Assembly (NCBI RefSeq): GCF_003721515.1
Contig: NZ_RJJD01000013.1
Span: forward strand, 62,001 to 126,000
Reading direction: 5' to 3'
Source: Rufibacter latericius
GTDB taxonomy: Bacteria; Bacteroidota; Bacteroidia; Cytophagales; Hymenobacteraceae
DNA: 64,000 nt
Shown: positions 1 through 7,742 of the stretch, one piece after another
How positions within the stretch are numbered: position 1 is the stretch's first letter
How the letters are laid out: every line of letters begins with the position of its first letter
Position numbers and translations under genes: made by a program
Notes under the pieces: generated by a model
What the model was told of the DNA's origin: nothing
Seen by the model: only the letters and a program-made list of their open reading frames with translations
Database searches by the model: none

Positions 1-1
1 G

Positions 2-532
2 GCAACTGGCAGTTCCAATACTAAAATGATGGACCTTATGCACGGGAATATGACCGCGATGCAGGGGATGAAGATGACGGGGGATGTGGACCATGATTTT
101 GCCCAGATGATGGCCATCCACCACGAAGGGGCCTTGGCCATGGCCCAGGAAGAAGCCGATAACGGGCAGGATACCATGCTGGTGAATATGGCCAAAACAA
201 CCTTAGCTACCCAAAAAGAAGAACAGGACAGGCTTCAGCAATTTGTCTCCAGCCACCAGCCCGCCTCTGGCGACACGGCCGCTTCCATGCAGCTGATGCA
301 ACCCATGAAAGCCATGATGGCCGGCATGGACCATTCCATGAAGGGAACGACCGACCATCATTTTGCCAGCCTGATGGCCATGCACCACCAAAGCGGGATC
401 GATATGGCGAAAGCCTATCTCCCCAATGCCAAAGTGCCGGAATTGAAGGCGATGGCCCAGAAAATTGTGGAGGACCAGCAGAAAGAAAAAGAAATGCTGG
501 ATACCTGGTTGAAGGGACATCCCCAGCAGTAG
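2..532 (+). CDS. DUF305 protein, 5' end cut by window
   Basis: The frame is open from base 2 through the first ATG at 26, so the true start, probably with a signal peptide, lies upstream of the window. Counted from the ATG at 26, two DUF305 units are visible: one from about residue 22 (DHDFAQMMAIHHEGALAMA) and a second from about 110 (DHHFASLMAMHHQSGIDMA). Each has the HH pair typical of this family of Met/His-rich, four-helix periplasmic proteins. DUF305 proteins often sit beside copper or silver resistance genes, and an RND metal-efflux operon follows here, so a periplasmic metal-binding role is inferred. It is transcribed towards that operon's last gene, with a terminator between. Confidence 0.85.
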   Translation, partial: ATGSSNTKMMDLMHGNMTAMQGMKMTGDVDHDFAQMMAIHHEGALAMAQEEADNGQDTMLVNMAKTTLATQKEEQDRLQQFVSSHQPASGDTAASMQLMQPMKAMMAGMDHSMKGTTDHHFASLMAMHHQSGIDMAKAYLPNAKVPELKAMAQKIVEDQQKEKEMLDTWLKGHPQQ

Positions 533-564
533 CGTTACCTTAATTTTTAAAGCTTTTGCCATTG

Positions 565-597
565 AAAAGGGACCCTTGGAGAAGAGTCCCTTTTTTG
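565..597 (+). terminator. Rho-independent terminator after the DUF305 gene
   Basis: AAAAGGGAC (565-573) pairs with GTCCCTTTT (586-594) across a 12-nt loop and runs into a T tract. It lies 32 bases past the DUF305 stop and separates that gene from the convergent AraC-type gene. Confidence 0.8.
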
Positions 598-655
598 TTT
601 TCTAACCCGTAGGAAGGATATTTGATTTCTGCCAGGCAGCGCAGAGAGGATCTCC

Positions 656-1252
656 TTACCTTCTTTTCATTTGATCCAAGGGTAAGCGGTCCCGGACAGC
701 CAGTTTCTTGTAGTCCGAAGGCGTATACCCGGTGATGGCTTTGAACTGCTTGGAGAGGTGGCTCAGGCTGCTGTAATGCAGCCGTGCGGCTATTTCCCCC
801 AAAGATAGCTCCTCATAGTCCAGCTGCGCTTTGATATACTCAATCTTCTGCAGAATGATATACCGTTCGATGGTCATGTTCTCGACAGAGGAAAAGGCAT
901 GGCTGAGGGTACTGTAATCTTTCCCCAGGGCCTGACTCAGAAAAGTGGAATAGTTGGTGGTGATTTTCTCCTCCCGGTAATGGATCAAGTCGATAAGCAA
1001 GGTTTTGATCTGTTCCACCAGCTTCAGTTTCCTGTCCTCCAACAACTCGAAGCCATAGTCCTCCAACACTACTTTAACCCTTTCCTTTTCCATTGCCTCC
1101 AGAGGCCTGGTTAATTCCACGAAACCTAACTGCACTCCTAGGACAGGAAGATTAAGCAGGGCAAATTGCTCTTGGATGATCCGGATACAGCGCGGGCACA
1201 CCATATTTTTAATGCTGAGGATAGTCTTGTTCTCGGCGGCCTGTGGTTCCAT
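656..1252 (-). CDS. AraC-family regulator with CxxC metal-sensing-like head
   Basis: A 198-residue transcription factor. The C-terminal 80-odd residues are an AraC-type helix-turn-helix domain (IAARLHYSSLSHLSKQFK, then GYTPSDYKKL). The N-terminus is short and begins with a heavy-metal-associated-like stretch, MVCPRC (C19 and C22), instead of a sugar-binding cupin. This compact architecture is common in Bacteroidetes next to copper-export genes. It is the last gene of the minus-strand metal-efflux run, 38 bases after the DUF2911 gene, and is the obvious candidate regulator. Metal binding by the CxxC is inferred from sequence only. Confidence 0.85.
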   Translation of the reverse strand: MEPQAAENKTILSIKNMVCPRCIRIIQEQFALLNLPVLGVQLGFVELTRPLEAMEKERVKVVLEDYGFELLEDRKLKLVEQIKTLLIDLIHYREEKITTNYSTFLSQALGKDYSTLSHAFSSVENMTIERYIILQKIEYIKAQLDYEELSLGEIAARLHYSSLSHLSKQFKAITGYTPSDYKKLAVRDRLPLDQMKRR

Positions 1253-1290
1253 GTTTTAGGAATAAAGAAATAAATGGATGGAACTGGATG

Positions 1291-1920
1291 CTACAATTCT
1301 AGGGGAACAGGAAGCCGTAACCGCCCCCAATGCATCGCCACGGTCCCTTTATCGTCCCCTTCGGAAGTGATTTCATAGCGCAGGCGCTCCTGGTGGCTGG
1401 CAGTCTCCTCGGGGGTAACCGAAAGGCGAACGACATCGTCTTTGGGGGCGTATTCATCAGCCAGGTGCTGTTCCCAGTTCCGGTTCAGGATGACGGTCCA
1501 TTCCTTCTCGCCGGGGATGGTGAACAAGGCATATTTTCCGGCCGGGATTTCCGTGCCGCCCAAGCGAATAGGCCCGTCCGTTTCCAGGGTGGTGGCGGAA
1601 TGGGCACCCGTCACCCATACTTGGCCATAGGCCACGAGTCCGCCCCACACCACCCGCTTCCGAACGGCCGGGGAGTGGTAGTTTACCTGCAGATTGACCG
1701 CGCCTATCCGCCCGGTGGCCACCGCTTTGAGGCTTCCCTTGAGGGTGTCGGGTTCAGGTTGCCGCTGAATCGTGGCTGCATCTTCCGCCTTCGTTATAGG
1801 GGATACGGCAGGGGTTGCCTCTTTCTCTTGCGTTTTTTTGGTATCCGGGTTTTGGGTGCATGATTGAAAGACAAGAGTGAGAGTAGTAAGAAAGCCGAAG
1901 AAGGTTACTTTTGAAAGCAT
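1291..1920 (-). CDS. DUF2911 lipoprotein
   Basis: A 209-residue predicted lipoprotein: hydrophobic N-terminus ending in a lipobox (VFQSC, Cys21), then a charged linker and a DUF2911 domain (for example VWGGLVAYGQVWVTGA and PAGKYALFTIPGE). DUF2911 proteins are exported Bacteroidetes proteins of unknown biochemical role. The gene sits in the minus-strand metal run between the HxxxHPLIVHFP-type membrane protein and the AraC regulator, so it is probably co-transcribed with the efflux system. The function is otherwise unknown. Confidence 0.85.
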   Translation of the reverse strand: MLSKVTFFGFLTTLTLVFQSCTQNPDTKKTQEKEATPAVSPITKAEDAATIQRQPEPDTLKGSLKAVATGRIGAVNLQVNYHSPAVRKRVVWGGLVAYGQVWVTGAHSATTLETDGPIRLGGTEIPAGKYALFTIPGEKEWTVILNRNWEQHLADEYAPKDDVVRLSVTPEETASHQERLRYEITSEGDDKGTVAMHWGRLRLPVPLEL

Positions 1921-1962
1921 GGGTTTTATTTTAAAGGTCTTGAAAGATGTTTTGAGGTAAGA

Positions 1963-2652
1963 TCAATGATGTTGTTCCAGGTATTTCCCCTGAGGCCCTA
2001 CGCCTTCTATATGCACCAACTGCGCCCCGTAGTGGCCTGCCATGCTCACGGCGTACCCCGCCCCTATCAGGATAACCGCCGCCACGGCAATGCTCCAACG
2101 TTTCCCTTTCAAGGCCAAGACGCTCAACAGCTGGGCCAGTAACCCCAACCCGGACAGGTAGATGGTGTAGTCCGCGTATTTATCGTGCTCTTTCAAGACC
2201 AATTCGGCATGCGCGGTAAGCCCATCGGTATGCGGATGGGACCAGTGCGTGGCGGCATAGGCCGTCACAAAGCCCACCAGCACCAGGATGGTCACGGCCC
2301 AGTTCAGCTGCTTGTTTCCGAAAAGGATGTTCACAAACTGCATGGCGGCGGCGATCATCAGCAGCATGATGGGGAAATGGACGATCAAGGGGTGGATGTG
2401 CGGGAATTCCGCCAGCGAGGCATGTACCTTCCCTGGATCAGCTACGTGTCCGGCATGCTCTGCCGGGGTCATGTCCTTCAGCACCACCGTGTCGCCGTCC
2501 GGTTTTGGTTCCAGCCGGGCAGAATCCACTGGGGCTACCTTGGCTTTCTTCGGGTGCTTTTCCCCTCCGTGCGCCACACTGCTTTGTGGTTTTAGAAACA
2601 GGGCCAGGAACAGGAAGGCCAGGAAGTAAAGGGAAATGTGATTGGGTTTCAT
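1963..2652 (-). CDS. DUF2231-like integral membrane protein
   Basis: A 229-residue protein with a signal-like N-terminus, a polar His- and Asp-containing linker, then a block starting with HIHPLIVHFPIM and about four hydrophobic helices. The HPxxVHFP signature and helix pattern match DUF2231-type membrane proteins, which are often found with c-type cytochromes or metal-handling genes. Several histidines lie at predicted membrane edges (HIHPLIVH, ATHWSHPHTDG, HYGAQLVHIEG), which would suit metal or haem contact. It sits 34 bases downstream of the YncE-like gene in the metal run. The family call is moderate and the function unknown. Confidence 0.7.
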   Translation of the reverse strand: MKPNHISLYFLAFLFLALFLKPQSSVAHGGEKHPKKAKVAPVDSARLEPKPDGDTVVLKDMTPAEHAGHVADPGKVHASLAEFPHIHPLIVHFPIMLLMIAAAMQFVNILFGNKQLNWAVTILVLVGFVTAYAATHWSHPHTDGLTAHAELVLKEHDKYADYTIYLSGLGLLAQLLSVLALKGKRWSIAVAAVILIGAGYAVSMAGHYGAQLVHIEGVGPQGKYLEQHH

Positions 2653-2686
2653 CTAAGAGATTGGGTTTAGAGATGGTCAGGTTTGT

Positions 2687-3754
2687 TTATGGCCGGAGGA
2701 CCAATCCGTTCGGTTTCTTGCCCACCGGGATGGTGGAACGTACCGTATGGTCTGCTACTTTGATGACGGAAACGGTACCCGCTCCCTGGTTGGTGACATA
2801 GGCGGTCACCCCATCCGGGGAGAAGGCGATGGCGTGGGCATCCGCCCCGGTAGAGATGTCTCCCTGCCTGATCCATCGGCCATTGGCCTTTTTGTAGTAG
2901 ACTACCTTGCCGTTGGTGGCATCGCTTACCCAAAGTTCCTGCTGGCCTGCGTGGTAAGTCACATAGCCAGGTTTAAAGCCTAGCGTAATCGTTTCCGTGA
3001 CCGTGGCGGTGCTCACCTGTATCTCAGATACCGTCTGGTCTGTTTCATTGTCTGCATACATATAACCGTTCCCTGCCGGCCAGGCACCCACCGGGTCTTT
3101 GCCCACCGGTATGGTGGCCAGAATGGATTTCGTGGCAGGGTGGATAACAGAGACGGTAGCATCCAAGGTATTGGCGGCGAAGACTCGGTTGCCATCGGCT
3201 GAGAAAGTGATTTCAGACAGACCTTTGCCTACCGGGATGGTGTTTTTCAGGGTCCAGCTTCCCACATTGTACACCAGTACCTGGCTCTGGTGGTCATCTT
3301 CCTGGGAGACCCAAAGCTCTGACCCGTCTGCGTTGAAGGCGGCGTTATGCGGCATTTTCGGGAGAATAATCTCCTTCTCGATTTGGCCGGTGTAGCTGTT
3401 GAGTACGACCACTTTTAAGCCACTCATCCCGCCCATTCCTCCGCCATCATGGCCGGCGCTCAGGTCCGTGCTGGTGATGGCCACCGCCAACCTGGTTTTG
3501 TCTGGGCTCATGTTGATGTGGTGCGGAAACGTGGCCCCGTTCAGGCTGATGTGGTCTTGGTGGGTAAGGTCGTTCAGGTTGATGACATCTATATCATTGG
3601 ACTCGCCGTTCACCACGAACGCGGCGGGATAGTCGATGTTCAGTTCCATGTCTTCCATCTCCTCCTCCATGTCGGCTTCGGTATGGAAATTACAGGCGGT
3701 GAAACCCAACAGCAGGCTCGCCAGGAGAGATAGGGTGATTTTTCTAGGTGCCAT
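2687..3754 (-). CDS. YncE-like beta-propeller lipoprotein
   Basis: A 355-residue predicted lipoprotein (lipobox GFTAC, Cys21) followed by a seven-bladed propeller of YncE / surface-layer-protein type. Repeated units of the form 'VSVI.P.T..I.ATIPVGK.P.G' are seen near residues 190-230 and again at the C-terminus (YVTNQGAGTVSVI, then STIPVGKKPNGL). An acidic stretch (EEEMEDMELN) and a Met/Gly/His patch (HDGGGMGGMSG) could bind metal. It follows the second RND adaptor with a 91-base gap. Proteins of this type are frequent partners of copper-resistance operons, but no activity is established here. Confidence 0.85.
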   Translation of the reverse strand: MAPRKITLSLLASLLLGFTACNFHTEADMEEEMEDMELNIDYPAAFVVNGESNDIDVINLNDLTHQDHISLNGATFPHHINMSPDKTRLAVAITSTDLSAGHDGGGMGGMSGLKVVVLNSYTGQIEKEIILPKMPHNAAFNADGSELWVSQEDDHQSQVLVYNVGSWTLKNTIPVGKGLSEITFSADGNRVFAANTLDATVSVIHPATKSILATIPVGKDPVGAWPAGNGYMYADNETDQTVSEIQVSTATVTETITLGFKPGYVTYHAGQQELWVSDATNGKVVYYKKANGRWIRQGDISTGADAHAIAFSPDGVTAYVTNQGAGTVSVIKVADHTVRSTIPVGKKPNGLVLRP

Positions 3755-3845
3755 GGGTTCTATCGTTTAAGTTGGATATTCAAGTTGTTTTGGCATTCGG
3801 CGCGAAAGCCATCCATGGGAAGGCTTGAGGGCAATCCGCCATGGG

Positions 3846-5165
3846 TTAAGGATTGTGGCCCGCCATGGGGTCTGCCCCTTTCTTCAGGACAAACTCACTG
3901 TAGAGCAGATAGGCCCCCGTGACCACCACCGTGTCACTGACGCTCAGGCCGCTGGCAATGGCCACCTGGTTCGCACTTTCCCCGCCCAGGGTCACTTTCC
4001 GGGGACTGAAGGTGTTCTCCCCGGTTTTCACCCAGACATGCGCGCCCTTGGAATCCCGGATGACCGCATCCAGCGGAAGGGTCAGGGCCTCGCTCACCGG
4101 GGCCGGTAGGTTGATGGTCGCCTGGGTACCGGGGATCAACGCCCCCTTGGGGTTAGGCAATGCGGCCCTGGCCACCACCACCTGGCTGCCCTGCCGGAAC
4201 TCCGGGTTGATGAAGGCCACCTTGGTTTTGATGGGGGCGGACACCCCCGGCACGGTTACCTCCACGGGAGTCCCTATCCTCACTTGGCTTGCCTCCAGCG
4301 CGTACAGTTCGGCCTCCACCCAAATGGAATTGAAGCGGCTCACCCGGTACAGCGGGCTGCCCTCCGCCACGTAGCCCCCCTCGGCGGCGGAAATCTCCGT
4401 CACCGTGCCGGAGGCAGGGGCCACAAAGGTGATGCGGGCGTCCAGGCGGCGGCTCCGGGCGATCCGGTTGATCTGGGCGTTGGTAAGCCCCGTCAGTACC
4501 AGTTTTCTCCGGCTGGCGTCCAGGATGGAGGCGAACTGCCCTTCCCCCGGAAATGCCTGCACCTGGTCCAGGGCCAGCAGATATTCCTGCTCCAGGGTAA
4601 GCAGGGTCTCGCTGTAGAGGTCATAGAGCGGCTGCCCTTTGCGGATGGGCTGGCCCGTCTCTTTCACGTACAACCTTTCGATCCGTCCGGCTGCCCGGCT
4701 GCTGATCAGGTCGGCCTGGGTCTGGTCCACGACCAGCCGGCCCGTGAGGACCGTGCTGCTGCCGACCTGCCCCATCCTGACCGGCCTAACGGTGATATTG
4801 CCCAGCCGCACCTGGCTTTCGCTGAGCATGATACTCGTCTCCGTACTTCCCGGGGCCGGTTTCTTCACCGGTACCAGGTCCATGCCGCAGATGGGGCAGG
4901 AACCCGGCTTGTCCCCCGTGATCTGGGGGTGCATCGGGCAGGTGTAAGAGGAGGCCGGTTCCTTCTTGGCGGACTGGTTCTTGGCCGCGACCAGGTCCAT
5001 GCCGCAGACCGGGCAGGAGCCGGGCTCGCCTTCGACAATCTGCGGGTGCATCGGGCAGGTATAAGTGGTGCCCGTATCCGTGTGCTGGTGTTCGTCTTTC
5101 CCGGTGCAGGCTACCACTATAGCTGTCGCTAGGAAGATTAAGAATAGGTTCTTTAGCTGTCTCAT
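3846..5165 (-). CDS. cusB: RND efflux periplasmic adaptor with two metal-binding domains
   Basis: A 439-residue membrane-fusion protein of the CusB/HlyD type with a lipoprotein-like N-terminus (VVACT). Two consecutive heavy-metal-binding domains stand before the adaptor core: YTCPMHPQIVEG...CPVCGMDLV and YTCPMHPQITGD...CPICGMDLV (about residues 34-103). The rest shows barrel-sandwich and beta-barrel adaptor sequence (for example GRIERLYVKETGQPIRKGQPLYDLYS). Its start overlaps the stop of the upstream adaptor by 4 bases (ATGA), so the two are translationally coupled. It is expected to link the inner-membrane pump to the TolC channel for Cu(I)/Ag(I) or related cations. The symbol is by family. 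Confidence 0.9.
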   Translation of the reverse strand: MRQLKNLFLIFLATAIVVACTGKDEHQHTDTGTTYTCPMHPQIVEGEPGSCPVCGMDLVAAKNQSAKKEPASSYTCPMHPQITGDKPGSCPICGMDLVPVKKPAPGSTETSIMLSESQVRLGNITVRPVRMGQVGSSTVLTGRLVVDQTQADLISSRAAGRIERLYVKETGQPIRKGQPLYDLYSETLLTLEQEYLLALDQVQAFPGEGQFASILDASRRKLVLTGLTNAQINRIARSRRLDARITFVAPASGTVTEISAAEGGYVAEGSPLYRVSRFNSIWVEAELYALEASQVRIGTPVEVTVPGVSAPIKTKVAFINPEFRQGSQVVVARAALPNPKGALIPGTQATINLPAPVSEALTLPLDAVIRDSKGAHVWVKTGENTFSPRKVTLGGESANQVAIASGLSVSDTVVVTGAYLLYSEFVLKKGADPMAGHNP

Positions 5166-6502
5166 CTATTATTATCTGCTACCCTAATGAAACTTTCGCT
5201 GTCCACCAGGAACTGGGCATTGGCCGCGATCACATCCTGGGCGGTCAGGCCCTGGGTTACCTCCACCTGTCCGTCGGCACGTTGCCCCACCCGCACAGCC
5301 GTTGGCTTGAATACCCCGTTGACTTTGAGAAAAGCCACGGATTGGGTACCCAGGTCCAGCACCGCCTCTTTGGGAACCCATAAAGCCGCGCCGGTACTGT
5401 ACCTCGTTCTACCCGTGAGGAGTTGGCCGATAACCATGGACTTTCCCTGCGCCGGGAGCAAGGCCCGGACCTGGGCGAAGTTCTCCCCGGCCCCGTAGAC
5501 CGGCTCCACCAGGTTCACGGTGGACTGCACCGATTCGCCGGGCAGTTGGTTGAAGGTGATGGTGATCGGCGTCCCTTTCCGCAGCTGCCCCACCAAGGCG
5601 CTGGCCACGTTGAACTGCGCCCATACCTGGGAGGCATCCACCACTTTGAGCAGGGCCTGCCCCGTGGTCACGTACATGCCTTCCCGGATGGCAAAACCTG
5701 TATTCTGGGCGAGGGCCGTTGCAGCACTGCCGCTGCCTCCCGCCGTACTGGACGCACCGCCCATGCCCATCCCATCACCTCCTGCGGCAGCGGTGGCAGC
5801 AGGAGCCGTTGGGGGAGTTGCCGTAACGGATGGGTCCAGCACGTAGCCGGTGTAAGGGCTGTAAACGGAAAAGGTATAGGTTTCCTTCCCAGTTCGGGTT
5901 AGTTGGCTGATCTGGCCTGCCGTAGCCCCTAACAGGCGCAGTTTCTGCTTCGCCCCCTGAATGAGGGAGGTATTGCTAGGGTCATTCTGCAGAAGGTACA
6001 CCAGTTCTTTCTGGGCGGTCACCAGCTCAGGGCTGTAGATATCGTACAGTTTCTGGCCCTTGCGGACCGGCTGGTAGTTGAACTGCACGTACAGTTTTTC
6101 CACCCTTCCCCCAAAACGGGCCGGGATGGTGTACTGCCGGCGCGTGTCGTAGGTCACCACCCCGCTCATCGTGATCTCATTCTCCACCTGCCTCTGCTCC
6201 GGCTGGGTGGTCCCCACCGAGGAGACCACCGTCTGGTTGGCAGGCTGTAGCAAGTAATTCAGGTCCGTGGATACGGGGGCAGCGGGGGCGTTGGCCGGTT
6301 GCCTGGCCACCAGGTCCATGCCACAGATGGGACAGGAACCCGGCTTGTCCTGCACGATCTGCGGGTGCATGGGGCAGGTGTATTCCATGACGTGGGTGGC
6401 CTCCGCCGATTCCCCTTTGCCCTGGTCCTTGCAGCCGGCGAAGGAGAACGGCACCAGCAAAACCAGCAGCCAGATGAATTTATTTCTCCAGTTCTTTCTC
6501 AT
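5162..6502 (-). CDS. cusB: RND efflux periplasmic adaptor with one metal-binding domain
   Basis: A 446-residue adaptor with signal/lipobox FSFAGC, one heavy-metal-binding domain (YTCPMHPQIVQD...CPICGMDLV, about residues 41-66), then HlyD-type core (GRVEKLYVQFNYQPVRKGQKLYDIYSPEL). A Gly/Ala/Met-rich insert around residues 225-265 (GGDGMGMGG...GSGSAATA) looks like a flexible loop and could bind Cu(I) through methionines. It overlaps the TolC gene by 23 bases and the next adaptor by 4. Two adaptors for one pump suggests either a hetero-oligomeric adaptor ring or a separate metal-delivery role. This is a paralogue of the downstream adaptor rather than a close duplicate. Confidence 0.9.
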   Translation of the reverse strand: MRKNWRNKFIWLLVLLVPFSFAGCKDQGKGESAEATHVMEYTCPMHPQIVQDKPGSCPICGMDLVARQPANAPAAPVSTDLNYLLQPANQTVVSSVGTTQPEQRQVENEITMSGVVTYDTRRQYTIPARFGGRVEKLYVQFNYQPVRKGQKLYDIYSPELVTAQKELVYLLQNDPSNTSLIQGAKQKLRLLGATAGQISQLTRTGKETYTFSVYSPYTGYVLDPSVTATPPTAPAATAAAGGDGMGMGGASSTAGGSGSAATALAQNTGFAIREGMYVTTGQALLKVVDASQVWAQFNVASALVGQLRKGTPITITFNQLPGESVQSTVNLVEPVYGAGENFAQVRALLPAQGKSMVIGQLLTGRTRYSTGAALWVPKEAVLDLGTQSVAFLKVNGVFKPTAVRVGQRADGQVEVTQGLTAQDVIAANAQFLVDSESFIRVADNNR

Positions 6503-7742
6503 AATTAACGCCGATCAGGTAAAGCTGTTCCAGGTTGTTGAGGTATTCCATCTGGGCCATGTTCAGGGCTTCCCAGGCATCGATCACCAGCGGCAGCTGC
6601 CCCGTGTTCTGCTCGTAGCCCAGCAGGGTGGTCTCGTAGTTGCGGCGCAGGGCCGGGATGATCTTCTTCTCGTAGTTCCGCACCTGCGTGCGCTTGGTCT
6701 GCAGTTCCAGGGCCATGCTGGCCACCATGTTACGGGCCTCGTTCAAGAGGTTCTCCCGTCCCTTCTGCATCCCCTGTATCTCCAGGGCCATGGCCTTGCT
6801 GTTGGCCTTGTACATCTTGGAGGACCAGGGGGCAATGGGGATGGAGACCATCCCCATCAGGGTGAAGGACTGCGGCATCATCCGGTCGCGGGGCATCATG
6901 TTCTCGAACCGGATGCCGAAGTCCGGTTTCCGCTGCAGGTTCTCCAGGCGCAGGTTGAGTTGCATGGACTCAATGGTGCGGTCTACCTGGCGGATGTCGC
7001 TGCGGGCGGCACCCAAAGAGGCGGTGTCGGGCAGCACCGTCGGTTCCGGGGCTTGGGCCGTGGTGTCGATGCGGAAGCGGTTCTCCGGCGGCAGGTTCAT
7101 CAGCATGTTCAGCTGGATGTTTCGCATGGTGATCTCACTCTCGTTCATCACCAGCATGTTCTCCACCTCGCCCAGCCGTCCCTCGGCCTTGTAGATACTG
7201 CCCAGCGAACCTTGGTTGTAGGGGTAGCGGACCTTGCCCAGCTTGAGCATGAACTGCATGATGCGCTGACTTTCCAGCAGCACGGATCTTTTCTTCTCCA
7301 GCACCACCCATTGGTAGTAGGCGGTCCTGGCCTGCGCCCGCAGTTGGTTGAAGGTGTTGTCCCGCCCCGCCTCCTCGATGGCCGCCTTGGAAAGCTGGTA
7401 TTTCTCCCGGGCCTTCAGCTTGGCGGGGTTGGTGATGTCCTGCTCCACGGCGGTCATGTACATGGCGTCGTCCTGTCCTCCCATCTCCTCTCCCTCCATG
7501 GGCATCTGCCCCGGGTAGGGGTACATGAACACCCCGGCCCCCACCATGGGCGCCATCTGGCTCCTGGCCCCTTTCGCCATGGCGTTCTGCGCCTGGGCGC
7601 GGAGTCCGAATTCCTGCAGCATGGGATTGTTCCGGGAGATCCGGTGCAGCACGGTGTCCAACGGAAGCACCGGCGTTTGGGCGCTTGCCGCTCTCCCCAG
7701 CAACAGCAGCAAGGCCAATAGGTATATTCTAGTGTTTAACAT
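6480..7742 (-). CDS. cusC: TolC-family outer-membrane efflux protein
   Basis: A 420-residue outer-membrane channel component with a cleavable signal (MLNTRIYLLALLLLLGRAASA) and the long amphipathic helices of the OEP/TolC fold. A Met-rich segment lies around residues 70-90 (MYPYPGQMPMEGEEMGGQDDAMYM), unusual for generic TolC proteins and consistent with a copper or silver exporter. The gene overlaps the RND pump stop by 14 bases and the following adaptor by 23. It would form the outer-membrane exit duct of the CusCBA-type complex. Confidence 0.88.
   Translation of the reverse strand: MLNTRIYLLALLLLLGRAASAQTPVLPLDTVLHRISRNNPMLQEFGLRAQAQNAMAKGARSQMAPMVGAGVFMYPYPGQMPMEGEEMGGQDDAMYMTAVEQDITNPAKLKAREKYQLSKAAIEEAGRDNTFNQLRAQARTAYYQWVVLEKKRSVLLESQRIMQFMLKLGKVRYPYNQGSLGSIYKAEGRLGEVENMLVMNESEITMRNIQLNMLMNLPPENRFRIDTTAQAPEPTVLPDTASLGAARSDIRQVDRTIESMQLNLRLENLQRKPDFGIRFENMMPRDRMMPQSFTLMGMVSIPIAPWSSKMYKANSKAMALEIQGMQKGRENLLNEARNMVASMALELQTKRTQVRNYEKKIIPALRRNYETTLLGYEQNTGQLPLVIDAWEALNMAQMEYLNNLEQLYLIGVNYEKELEK

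Noticed and set aside
203-562. 119-codon minus-strand frame antisense to the DUF305 gene
   Set aside because: His-rich and without family resemblance; the plus frame carries two clear DUF305 units.
6267-7721. 484-codon plus-strand frame opposite the TolC and adaptor genes
   Set aside because: Antisense shadow in GC-rich DNA; the minus strand encodes recognisable TolC and adaptor proteins.
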